From Bolinopsis microptera (Eukaryota; Ctenophora; Tentaculata; Lobata; Bolinopsidae), in the NCBI RefSeq assembly GCF_026151205.1, contig NC_087078.1, positions 2,880,175 through 2,942,174 of the forward strand: a stretch of DNA of 62,000 bases. The letters are read 5' to 3'. The notes under the pieces are model-generated. The model saw nothing but the letters and a program-made list of their open reading frames with translations, ran no database searches and was not told the DNA's origin. The stretch's first letter is position 1. Every line of letters starts with the position of its first letter. This document shows, piece after piece, positions 31,616 to 41,300 of the stretch. A program made the position numbers and the translations under genes.

Positions 31616-33780
31616 TTATTGAGGTCTTATCGGTAAGATATCACCCGTACTACCCCTACTTAGGGCACTCCTATAGTCACCATTTCCACCTTTAAATCTT
31701 TCCGTGGACTGACTTCCACCACGTTGTACAATACACCGTTTTATGTTCATACAAAATATTTTCAGGCCTTCTCTCCCGAGATGAACAACATCATTGACCA
31801 ATGGTGTGCCATCACGTGAGAATCTACCATACTTAGAGGGCATACATCCGTTAACAGAACCTAGTACAGAGTTATCTATAATAAACATGTTTTTCCTATT
31901 ATAAACCATGTCGACAATTAAACTGTTTAAACTCCCCTATACGTGAGTTAACAAACTGTGATTTGGTGGCAAGAGTAAACTAATATGAACTTTACTATTA
32001 GGATAAAATTGCTGAATTTCACAACATTTCTTCTTAAGCTTAGCAATAAGTGTTCTAGTGGATGGTCTGTTGGAATCATCTCGAATATCATTGATTCCGT
32101 ATGTATAACAATGTTCCGAAAGGGGCCTATGTCTTTGGGAGCAGGAATATCGTCGATTTTAGCAGCCCACATTCGCTTACCGGGAACCCATTTTCCTAGA
32201 GTTCCAACATCTTTACCAAATTTAATGTACTTAGTGTTTGAGTCTCCAATTAACACTGTGCTATTTTTGTAGAAAGGCGCAATATGCCTAAAGGTAAAGC
32301 TGTACCTCACAGAAGTTTTCTCTTCAGATTCCTCGCCATCTTCTTCATTAGCGAGGGGTTCAATACCATGATTCCAGATTTCTTGGGACATTCTGAACAT
32401 CACGTATACACTTCCATCTTTGAGCTTTAAGGACTTTTCAGTCGACTTATGTGTGAACTTTATTGTGCGTTCTTCACCAAGGGACACAGTGACTATTATC
32501 GATTCTGGGTCAATAAGAACCTCATTGTCGCAGTGTTGGGGGATATGGCTACTATTGCCTGTATATCTTGTAACAAGGCAAGAGTTCAGCCAGCTCTTCC
32601 TATTGGGGAGAGAGGGACGCACACAGTCCAAAAGATCTTGTATCTCCGGTGGAGTTTCCTTTGCCTGATGATAGGCTCCTGTGTACCAGTATCCATGTTC
32701 ACCAAAGTAGACAACATCCCTGCTGCCACCAACCGAAGAAAAATCCGCACTATTGTCCTCCAGCAGCTTTATAAGTTTGCTGTGAAGCTCAACAGGCACT
32801 ATATCTTCCTGATAAGTTAGATAAGGGTCACATGCAGGGCCTTCAGGAATTTGAGATGCAGCAAAGTGAGGAGAAGTAGTGTTAGGGGTCATAAGGATAG
32901 ATTCATTGTAACGTAGTTCACCTTCATCAAAGTTCTGTGTGGACGTTGAGGGACATACATGATCATTGATCTTTTCCAATTGCACTTTGATCTGGGTCAT
33001 CAGGTTGTCAACATGATCGAAAGTACTGCTGTTAGTCGGAGGTTGCTCTGTCATAGGTATATTTTTGAGAGAGTCCTTCAGGCCATCAATCTCCTGTTTG
33101 AGAGAGTTGCTGGTTGTCTCAAGAGCTGAGCCACTCTCCTTTACTTTCGTAAGTACACCCTTGATAGAAGCTATGTCTTCAGTGATATCTTCAATTCCAG
33201 TCACTAATCGTTCTGTTCTTTTGGAGTGTTCTTTGAAACAACTGTCCTCCTTGAGTATGAGGTGTTTGATATGCTCGTTGAAGAACTCTATGGTTGTTGT
33301 ACTTTCTTTGAGTTCCTCATTACACTTTGATATCTTAGAAATATTGCTAAAGAATTCTGTTAACGCTTTGGATTTTTCCTCCTCCTTCAATCTTCTTGTG
33401 TAAGGAAAGATAAAGCAGTCCGGGCACTTCCAGGAAGTGCTGAGCTTCTTTAGAGAAGTTGCTGTGAGGCCAGCAAGGTTAACACAGTTAGAATGGAAGG
33501 TCTGCTTACAAGTAACACATAAGATTGCAGGGTTCTTTGACTCTACAAAGCAGGGACACTTAGAGAGTAGCGTTCCTGGGATCGATGCTGGTTCGTTGCT
33601 CTCTACATCTACAAAGTCTCCATCAGATGTTAGATCTGCATCTGGCTCTGTGTTCCTATTATGTATTCTGCTAATACATATTGTATAATTCTGCAAAATA
33701 AAACATGTTTTATTACTTATAGGATGATAATTAATCACTCTACAGTCGACTGTCACGTGACGAAAACGCCGTGATTTCAT
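31616..33780 (-). pseudogene. LINE ORF1: PHD finger, coiled coil, AlkB-like dioxygenase, SGNH esterase
   Basis: The open frame 33780-31948 gives 610 residues. Residues 75-122 are a C4HC3 PHD finger (C75, C77, C88, C91, H96, C99, C119, C122). About 130-275 is charged and heptad-like. About 326-500 is an AlkB-type 2OG-Fe(II) dioxygenase: H416-x-D418 and H471 to bind iron, R492 and R498 (R-x5-R) for 2-oxoglutarate, with TVSLGEER and SFTFR strands. Residues 509-516 (VLIGDSNT) start an SGNH esterase. A one-base deletion near 32104 breaks the esterase before its N-D block; the D-x-x-H block (NDVVHLG) is in the 31616-31909 frame. The first ~20 codons lie in the neighbouring dispersed repeat, so the true start is unclear, and a ttttgcag there could be an acceptor. 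Confidence 0.88.
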
Positions 33781-34278
33781 TGGTTAACCTGATAACGCGC
33801 CGCAGATCTCTATAAACACAAATTATTCATCGCGCGTGCAGTAAACTCAAATTAAGTCCTAATTTGTTACCGAAATTTGGCAACTATCAACATCATGGCA
33901 CAATTAAGTCGCATGCCCAGTAAATTGCTAATCAAATGTACGGCACTAATACTACAGTCTACACTTACAGTGTATGAATTTATGAACGAATTTATTAAGG
34001 CAGATTGGTAGAACAACGATCGTAAATGATAATTTGTATTAACAGTGCGAAAGTGTTCTTAAGAGTTAAGGGAGACTGTTGTGCAGCCATGTCGGGAGTT
34101 ATAAAACACCGAACACGTCATTAAAGACACTTTCCAACTACAAAACTTAACCACAAAACCAGCTCTGAGCACTATTGATTGACACGTAACGCGGGCGTAT
34201 AACATGTGCTTATCCAATGCGAAACTAAAAGTGGTGAAAATGGAAGAATCGACTGTAGAGTGATTTAGCGCGACCGTT
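33726..34278 (-). mobile_element. Dispersed repeat with CACTCTACAGTCGA termini
   Basis: About 33726-34175 is the reverse complement of 41797-42258, and 34176-34277 is the reverse complement of 26403-26502. The 14-bp motif lies at both ends (33736-33749 and 34249-34262), giving a 527-bp unit with terminal inverted repeats. Inside is a 57-bp piece of the 119-bp satellite monomer (34118-34175). It has no coding capacity. It lies directly 5' of the LINE, so it is either an insertion neighbour or supplies the LINE's 5' leader. Confidence 0.8.
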
Positions 34279-34509
34279 ACTTATATGTTTGAACCAACTC
34301 CCTATCCCCTCCTAGATTATCAATTTTTCTCAATTTTTGCTACTTTTCAAAAGTTCAAAGAATCTTTTAATAAGCTTGAACCTCCCATAATATCTCTGGA
34401 CAGCATAATGTATGTGTCCGGTGAACGAATCAATTCTCTCTCAAATTATATGTGTTCACTGTTCACTGTTCACAGTTTATTTGCGAAAAGTTTCTACTAT
34501 CAGCTAATT
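34279..34509. other. AT-rich spacer
   Basis: Nothing recognised. Confidence 0.4.
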
Positions 34510-34784
34510 TAATTTAATTACAACTTGTTTTATTTAACCTTCCCCAGTTTGGCTATGAAATAATTGATATCACCAAATAAAATCAGCCCACGTTAAGATT
34601 CACCGTTAATAAGTACAAAAAATGCATACTCACATTCCTACTCAGTGCACACTTGTATAATAACTGTTGCCAGATAAAACATTCAATGAGTTGCTTTAAT
34701 TACAATTAATAAACGATGTGCAATGTATAATATTATATATAGATAATACTATATATAGATAGCTTATAACTACATGTTTCCATG
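34510..34784 (+). repeat. Direct repeat, left copy
   Basis: AACCTTCCCCAGTTTGGCTATG through CATGTTTCCATG matches 36515-36782 in the same orientation at roughly 85-90% identity by eye, with a short TATA-rich insertion here. The copies flank 1.7 kb of tandem repeats. Confidence 0.8.
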
Positions 34785-34807
34785 GTAAAATGGTTGGGCG
34801 ACAATTA

Positions 34808-35036
34808 ACCCTGACCCTGACCCTGACCCTGACCCTGACCCTGACCCTGACCCTGACCCTGACCCTGACCCTGACCCTGACCCTGACCCTGACCCTGACC
34901 CTGACCCTGACCCTGACCCTGACCCTGACCCTGACCCTGACCCTGACCCTGACCCTGACCCTGACCCTGACCCTGACCCTGACCCTGACCCTGACCCTGA
35001 CCCTGACCCTGATCCTGATCCTGATCCTGACCCTGA
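34808..35036 (+). repeat. (CCCTGA)n hexamer array
   Basis: About 38 units, with three GATCCT variants near the right end. On the other strand this is (TCAGGG)n, a one-base variant of the TTAGGG telomere unit. Confidence 0.95.
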
Positions 35037-35089
35037 CTTTAAACTTTCCAGATAGTTACATGGCTATATATGAATATATGAAACATTTG

Positions 35090-35215
35090 ACATGGAGTTG
35101 TAGAGTGAGTTATGTGCCTCGCCGGGCTAAAGTAGTGGATGTCCTTGCTGTACGGCAAGTTAAACAAGGAACTGAAACTACTTAGTTCCGTACAGACTCA
35201 ACTCTGCACCCATGT
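35090..35215 (+). repeat. SINE-like structured repeat, copy 2
   Basis: Homologous to 3722-3830 around GTGGATGTCCTTGCTGTACGGC. Hairpin: outer AGTAG (35131-35135) with CTACT (35178-35182), inner CCTTG (35143-35147) with CAAGG (35165-35169). The outer stem differs from copy 1 on both sides yet still pairs. Confidence 0.65.
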
Positions 35216-35415
35216 CAATATGTTCATTATATGCAAGCCTCTTGATTTATAAGACGGATAATCTGAGCAAGTTTGGGCAAATTTCTATGTGCCAAACTTG
35301 AGATATGACTTCAAACACATTAAAATATCTCAAATTGGCGGTTTTGGTACGATATTTGACGAAAGTCGATTATCTCAAGATCTAACTGATAGAATTTCTT
35401 TAAACTTTCCAGATA

Positions 35416-35833
35416 GGGGGGGGGGGGGGGGGGAGCCAAGTAGATTTTTGTAGATATTTGGATACGTTAATTCACCACTTTTTTTCGTGAATTATCCATT
35501 ACAATAATCTACAAATATCTACATTTATCTACAAAAAATGTATATCTCAAATATGTGCCCAGAAATTCTACTGAATTTTTGGAGATAAATGTATAAATTT
35601 GTAGAATTTGTAGAATTTTCGTGAATTATCCATTGACAATAATCTACAAATATCTACATTTATCTACAAAAAATGTAATCTCAAATATGTGCCCAGAAAT
35701 TCTACTGAATTTTTGGAGATAAATGTATAAATTTGTAGAATGTCAACCACTTTTTTCGTGGATTATCCATTCTACATTAATCTACAAATATCTACAAATA
35801 TCTACTTGGCTCCCCCCCCCCCCCCCCCCCCCC
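35416..35833. mobile_element. MITE with G-run terminal inverted repeats
   Basis: It begins with about 18 G then AGCCAAGTAGAT and ends with the complement ATCTACTTGGCT then about 22 C. It is flanked by AGATA on both sides (35411-35415 and 35834-35838), extendable to CCAGATA if the C-run is counted. A roughly 105-bp segment is duplicated inside (35512 and 35637). It is inserted in one unit of the 178-bp array. Confidence 0.85.
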
Positions 35834-36514
35834 AGATAGTTACATGGCTATAAGACGATTAATCTGAGCAAGTTTGGGCGAATTTATATGTGTCAAACTT
35901 GAGATATGAATTCAAACACATTAAAATATCTCAAATTGGCAGTTTTGGTACGATATTTGACGAAAGTCGATTATCTCAAGATCTTACTGATAGAATTTCT
36001 TAAAATGTTTCCAAATAGTTACATGGCTATAAGACAGACAATATGAGCAAGTTTGAGCGAATTTCTATATGCCAAATTTGAGATATAACTTCAAACACAA
36101 GAAAATATCTCAAATTGGTGCGTTCTAGCGGAACGCAGGCATATATTTTGAGATCTGACTGATAGAATTTCTTTAAACTTTCCAGATAGTTACATGGCTA
36201 TAAGACAGATAATCTGAGCAAGATTTGGGCAAATTTCTATGTGCTAAACTTGAGATATGACTTCAAACACATTAAAATATCTCAAATTGGCGGTTTTGGT
36301 ACGATATTTGACGAAAGTCGATTATCTCAAGATCTAACTGATAGAATTTCTTTAAACTTTCCAGATAGTCACATGTCTATAAGACGGATAATCTGAGCAA
36401 GTTTGCGCGAATTTCTATGTGCCAAACGTGAGATATGACTTCAAACACAAGGAAATATTTCAAATTCTATCAGTTAGATCTTGAGAAAATCGAAAATAAC
36501 CGTCAGCTTATGTA

Positions 36515-36782
36515 ATGTAATCACAACTTGTTTAAGTTGACTATGAAAACCTTCCCCAGTTTGGCTATGATATAATTGATATCTCTAAATAAAATTGGCC
36601 TACGTTAAGATTCACCATTGAGCGAGCTACAAAAAATACACAGTACACACTCACATTCCTACCCAGTGCACACTATAACTGTTGCCAGATAAAACATTCA
36701 ATGACTAGCTTTAATTACAATTAATAAACGATGTGCAATGTATAATATAGATAGCTTATGACCACATATGTTTCCATGTATA
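36515..36782 (+). repeat. Direct repeat, right copy
   Basis: Partner of 34510-34784. Both include AGATAAAACATTCAATGA and AATTAATAAACGATGTGCAA. Confidence 0.8.
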
Positions 36783-36991
36783 TTCAGTAGTCAATGACTA
36801 GACAGTGTTATTGAAAATTACAAAGAATAAAATGGCGTCTGGACTTGGGACCAGCTCATAGTACATTTCATTAATGCCCTCTGAAAACCATTCTGCTAGC
36901 TAAAAAATGATATTTTTAGGTAAAACGTACTGAAAATTAAAATTAAGATCAAAAATTGAAAACGAACTAACAAAAAGAATGACACGTCATG
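36783..36991. other. Spacer, likely flank of the Penelope fragment
   Basis: No feature recognised. Confidence 0.3.
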
Positions 36992-37245
36992 CTAAAATAC
37001 ATATTCCGAAGTAAGATTAATCCCAGAATAATTTTTAGCAACTTTCAGACACGTTTTCAAACATAATCCAACAGCTACAGACAACTGCTGCAAGGAACTA
37101 TTTCTTCCAGATGTAATGAATCGAAATTTAATAGGGTCCTTGTGCATTTTTGTCGTACCATACAGATATGGAAGCTTTCTATTCTCAGACTTGATTTTAA
37201 TTCCATGAGACTTGAGGAAGTCTACATGTCTGAGAATGATTTCAG
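36992..37245 (-). pseudogene. Penelope-like reverse transcriptase fragment
   Basis: The minus-strand frame has no ATG near its start, so simple start-to-stop ORF calling misses it. It reads VDFLKSHGIKIKSENRKLPY, then LYGTTKMHKDPIKFRFITSG, then LQQLSVAVGLCLKTCL, ending at a stop at 36992. The LPxLYGxxKMHKxPxxxRFI core and the following LSxAV segment are characteristic of Penelope-like retroelements. A frameshift at about 37225 separates further upstream coding (NKYVEDINLNKILKSF). The palm motifs are missing. A second Penelope piece, the GIY-YIG end, lies at 7124-7450 and cannot be the same copy. Confidence 0.75.
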
Positions 37246-37377
37246 GATCTTGTTAAGGTTGATATCCTCAACATATTTATTAGTGTACTGAAAAACCATG
37301 TAATTGTTAATTTTAGGTTGACTCTTCTTTGACCAAACGTATTTACATCGATACAATTAGTATAATGTAAACAAACA

Positions 37378-37460
37378 AAACCCCGATTTACCACGAACCC
37401 CGATTTACCGCGGATGTTTCCTTTCCCCCAAACTCCGCGGTAAATCGGGGTTTTACTGTA
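37378..37460. mobile_element. Small pogo/Tigger-like inverted-repeat relic
   Basis: ACCCCGATTTACCGCGGA pairs with TCCGCGGTAAATCGGGGTTT across a short loop, and the right end is TTTTACTGTA. CAGTAAAACCCCGATTTA-type termini are typical of pogo/Tigger elements (family knowledge). Only the ends remain. Confidence 0.6.
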
Positions 37461-38394
37461 TTTAAAAAGTTTCGATTCCGCAATAATTTCCGTTCACAAA
37501 TTAGGTGGGATCATGATTCATACATATCAAATTCTGCATACATGTATATATTGATATTGTATAACTCAATCTATAGCATATAATAAGACGGGTGTACTCA
37601 TCAATTAATTTGGTTTAAACACTACTTAATTTAGCTCCTTATTATATTTGAAATCCGAATTGAATATTATTTATGAGAGTCAAATTTCTGTTGATCCCAC
37701 GTTTGATTACGATGTTGTCACATTGAAACGTTGAATAATTCCTTTCCTCCTTATTTTATTTTTCATAAATATCTTATCATAAATATCTTATCAGGAGCAA
37801 AGAAAAACAGTCCTGGCTGTCCAAGAACCCTAACAGGGCCGGAACACACAACCAGTGATAGCAGGAAATACAACAAGCAGTGGCGTAACAACAAAAAGAA
37901 CTAGAGGGATAGAACAGGTTACCACTTCCTGCAAAGAAGAAGAATAAAAAACATTCCCCCCATCTCACGTGCAGGCAGATTAAAAATCTTACTGTTATCT
38001 ATATTTTGAGACCTCATGTGGCGTGTTTTTCTGCTTTTTATACTTATAATACTAAAGATTCTGCAGTCTTAACTCTTATACTTTTCAAGTAAAAATAATT
38101 GACTTCGGTAAAATTGTAATATGCCGACTCGCTATAAAGGTTTAAAACATGAGTGATTGTTGGTTGTAAAGTGCTAAGTATTTTTCCTTCTTAAATGGCT
38201 ATATAAAAAGGCTTGTTATATTAGCCGGAGTTTAGCAGCTCTGAAACAACGTTATGATAGAGCGCACAAATATAGAGCAGCTGTTATGATCAGTCAACTA
38301 ATAGCCATTTAACGGCCGTGATCATGTCGTTACGATATTACATATTAGCCGTCTCAGCTTTTTAGCCGGTTAATTAGTTTACCGGCTTACGCAG
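37461..38394. other. AT-rich stretch left of the 119-bp satellite
   Basis: No coding feature. TTAGCCGTCTCAGC near 38347 resembles part of the satellite monomer and may be a decayed edge unit. Confidence 0.4.
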
Positions 38395-41300
38395 TGGGAG
38401 ATTTATAATTCGCATCGTTTTGTCGTTTTAGAACCTGGAAATAGTGCTCAAAGCTGGCTTTGTGGTTAAGTTTTGTAGTTGAAAAGTGTTTTTAATGTAG
38501 AGTACTGGGAGCTCTGAGGATTTATTATTCGCATCATTTAGCCGTCTCATAACCTAGAAATAGTGCTCAGAGCTGGTTTTGTGGTTAAGTTTTGTAGTTG
38601 GAAAGTGTTTTTAATGTAGAGTACTGGGAGATCTGAGGATTTATTATTCGCATCATTTAGCCGTCTCATAACCTAGAAATAGTGCTCAGAGCTGGTTTTG
38701 TGGTTAAGTTTTGTAGTTGGAAAGTGTTTTTAATGTAGAGTACTGGGAGCTCTGAGGATTTATAATTGGCATCATTTAGCCGTCTCATAACCTAGAAATA
38801 GTGCTCAGAGCTGGTTTTGTGGTTAAGTTTTGTAGTTGGAAAGTGTTTTTAATCAGGGATGTAGCCAGGATTTTGCTTTGAGGGGGGCTGTCGGCGAGCG
38901 AAGCGAGCCTACGCGTCCAATCAAGCTGCGCAGCGATCGAAGCGAGCAAGCTGTGGCAGGGGTCTGGGGGCGCAGCCCCCAGCGGGGTCCAGGGGCGGAG
39001 CCCCTTGGCGGGGGCTAGGGGGGCGCAGCCCCCCGGAAATTTTTTGCGAAACAGGGTGTTTTAGACGACATTTGGCATTAAAGAAATTTGTAGGACAGCA
39101 ATAAACTGGGATTGAAAATAATCAAGTACTCACGTAAATTTGGTAACTTCACAACAGCAATCTGCATTCTCCAATCAGAATTTACGACTTACTCAGGCCT
39201 CATCGTCTTAAGATTTTTACATTTCCTACGGTCTAGGGGACACTATTGACTATAATTATAGAAGTCTTCTAGAATGTTTGCTTGGATTTAATGACATATA
39301 TTTACTAATCCACAGTTCAAATCTTTGACTGACTGCAGTCATAAATACAGCCCAGTTACCAGGCGACCATGGGGACTAGGGGGCTTATCTTTTTTCTGGG
39401 GTTCGATTTTTTCCGGGGGGGGGGGGCTGCCGCCCCCCTAGCCCCCCCCCCTGGCTACGTGCCTGTTTTTAATGTAGAGTACTGGGAGATCTGAGGATTT
39501 ATTATTCGCATCATTTAGCCGTCTCATAACCTAGAAATAGTGCTCAGAGCTGGTTTTGTGGTTACGTTTTGTAGTTGGAAAGTGTTTTTAATGTAGAGTA
39601 CTGGGAGCTCTGAGGATTTATAATTGGCATCATTTAGCCGTCTCATAACCTAGAAATAGTGCTCAGAGCTGGTTTTGTGGTTACGTTTTGTAGTTGGAAA
39701 GTGTTTTTAATGTAGAGTACTGGGAGCTCTGAGGATTTATAATTGGCATCATTTAGCCGTCTCATAACCTAGAAATAGTGCTCAGAGCTGGTTTTGTGGT
39801 TAAGTTTTGTAGTTGGAAAGTGTTTTTAATGTAGAGTACTGGGAGATCTGAGGATTTATTATTCGCATCATTTAGCCGTCTCATAACCTAGAAATAGTGC
39901 TCAGAGCTGGTTTTGTGGTTAAGTTTTGTAGTTGGAAAGTGTTTTTAATGTAGAGTACTGGGAGATCTGAGGATTTATTATTCGCATCATTTAGCCGTCT
40001 CATAACCTAGAAATAGTGCTCAGAGCTGGTTTTGTGGTTAAGTTTTGTAGTTGGAAAGTGTTTTTAATGTAGAGTACTGGGAGCTCTGAGGATTTATAAT
40101 TGGCATCATTTAGCCGTCTCATAACCTAGAAATAGTGCTCAGAGCTGGTTTTGTGGTTAAGTTTTGTAGTTGGAAAGTGTTTTTAATGTAGAGTACTGGG
40201 AGATCTGAGGATTTATTATTCGCATCATTTAGCCGTCTCATAACCTAGAAATAGTGCTCAGAGCTGGTTTTGTGGTTACGTTTTGTAGTTGGAAAGTGTT
40301 TTTAATGTAGAGTACTGGGAGCTCTGAGGATTTATAATTGGCATCATTTAGCCGTCTCATAACCTAGAAATAGTGCTCAGAGCTGGTTTTGTGGTTACGT
40401 TTTGTAGTTGGAAAGTGTTTTTAATGTAGAGTACTGGGAGCTCTGAGGATTTATAATTGGCATCATTTAGCCGTCTCATAACCTAGAAATAGTGCTCAGA
40501 ACTGGTTTTGTGGTTAAGTTTTGTAGTTGGAAAGTGTTTTTAATGTAGAGTACTGGGAGATCTGAGGATTTATTATTCGCATCATTTAGCCGTCTCATAA
40601 CCTAGAAATAGTGCTCAGAGCTGGTTTTGTGGGTAAGTTTTGTAGTTAGAAAGTGTTTTTAATGTAGAGTACTGGGAGATCTGAGGATTTATTATTCGCA
40701 TCATTTAGCCGTCTCATAACCTAGAAATAGTGCTCAGAGCTGGTTTTGTGGTTACGTTTTGTAGTTGGAAAGTGTTTTTAATGTAGAGTACTGGGAGCTC
40801 TGAGGATTTATAATTGGCATCATTTAGCCGTCTCATAACCTAGAAATAGTGCTCAGAGCTGGTTTTGTGGTTAAGTTTTGTAGTTGGAAAGTGTTTTTAA
40901 TGTAGAGTACTGGGAGATCTGAGGATTTATTATTCGCATCATTTAGCCGTCTCATAACCTAGAAATAGTGCTCAGAGCTGGTTTTTTGGTTACGTTTTGT
41001 AGTTGGAAAGTGTTTTTAATGTAGAGTACTGGGAGCTCTGAGGATTTATAATTGGCATCATTTAGCCGTCTCATAACCTAGAAATAGTGCTCAGAGCTGG
41101 TTTTTTGGTTAAGTTTTGTAGTTGGAAAGTGTTTTTAATGTAGAGTACTGGGAGCTCTGAGGATTTATAATTGGCATCATTTAGCCGTCTCATAACCTAG
41201 AAATAGTGCTCAGAGCTGGTTTTGTGGTTAAGTTTTGTAGTTGGAAAGTGTTTTTAATGTAGAGTACTGGGAGCTCTGAGGATTTATAATTGGCATCATT

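Larger units (their letters stand above)
27800..33725 (-). mobile_element. CR1/L2-type non-LTR retrotransposon (LINE), near full length, decayed
   Basis: Minus-strand order is ORF1 (PHD, coiled coil, AlkB-like, SGNH), ORF2 (PHD, APE endonuclease, reverse transcriptase), 3' UTR with stem-loop, and a tail of two ATTTGTTTTATTAAAAAT units (27800-27842). Short tandem 3' repeats instead of poly(A), an APE endonuclease and an esterase in ORF1 place it in the CR1/L2/Rex1 group by established family features. At least six frameshifts and two adjacent stops separate the coding blocks, so this copy is inactive. The 5' end abuts the dispersed repeat at 33726-34278. Confidence 0.9.
35039..36480 (+). repeat. 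About 178-bp tandem repeat, five to six units
   Basis: TAAGACGGATAATCTGAGCAAG-type segments start at about 35247, 35850, 36029, 36200 and 36378. The common unit also holds TTAAACTTTCCAGATAGTTAC and CAAATTGGCGGTTTTGGTAC. Two insertions interrupt it: the SINE-like repeat (about 35070-35245) and a G-run MITE (35416-35833). The right end decays into a truncated unit. Confidence 0.85.

Noticed and set aside
31985-33688. Several plus-strand frames opposite LINE ORF1
   Set aside because: Antisense shadows of the ORF1 coding region.
34510-36782. LTR pair of a retroelement
   Set aside because: No TG...CA ends, primer site or gag-pol in between; the interior is tandem repeats.
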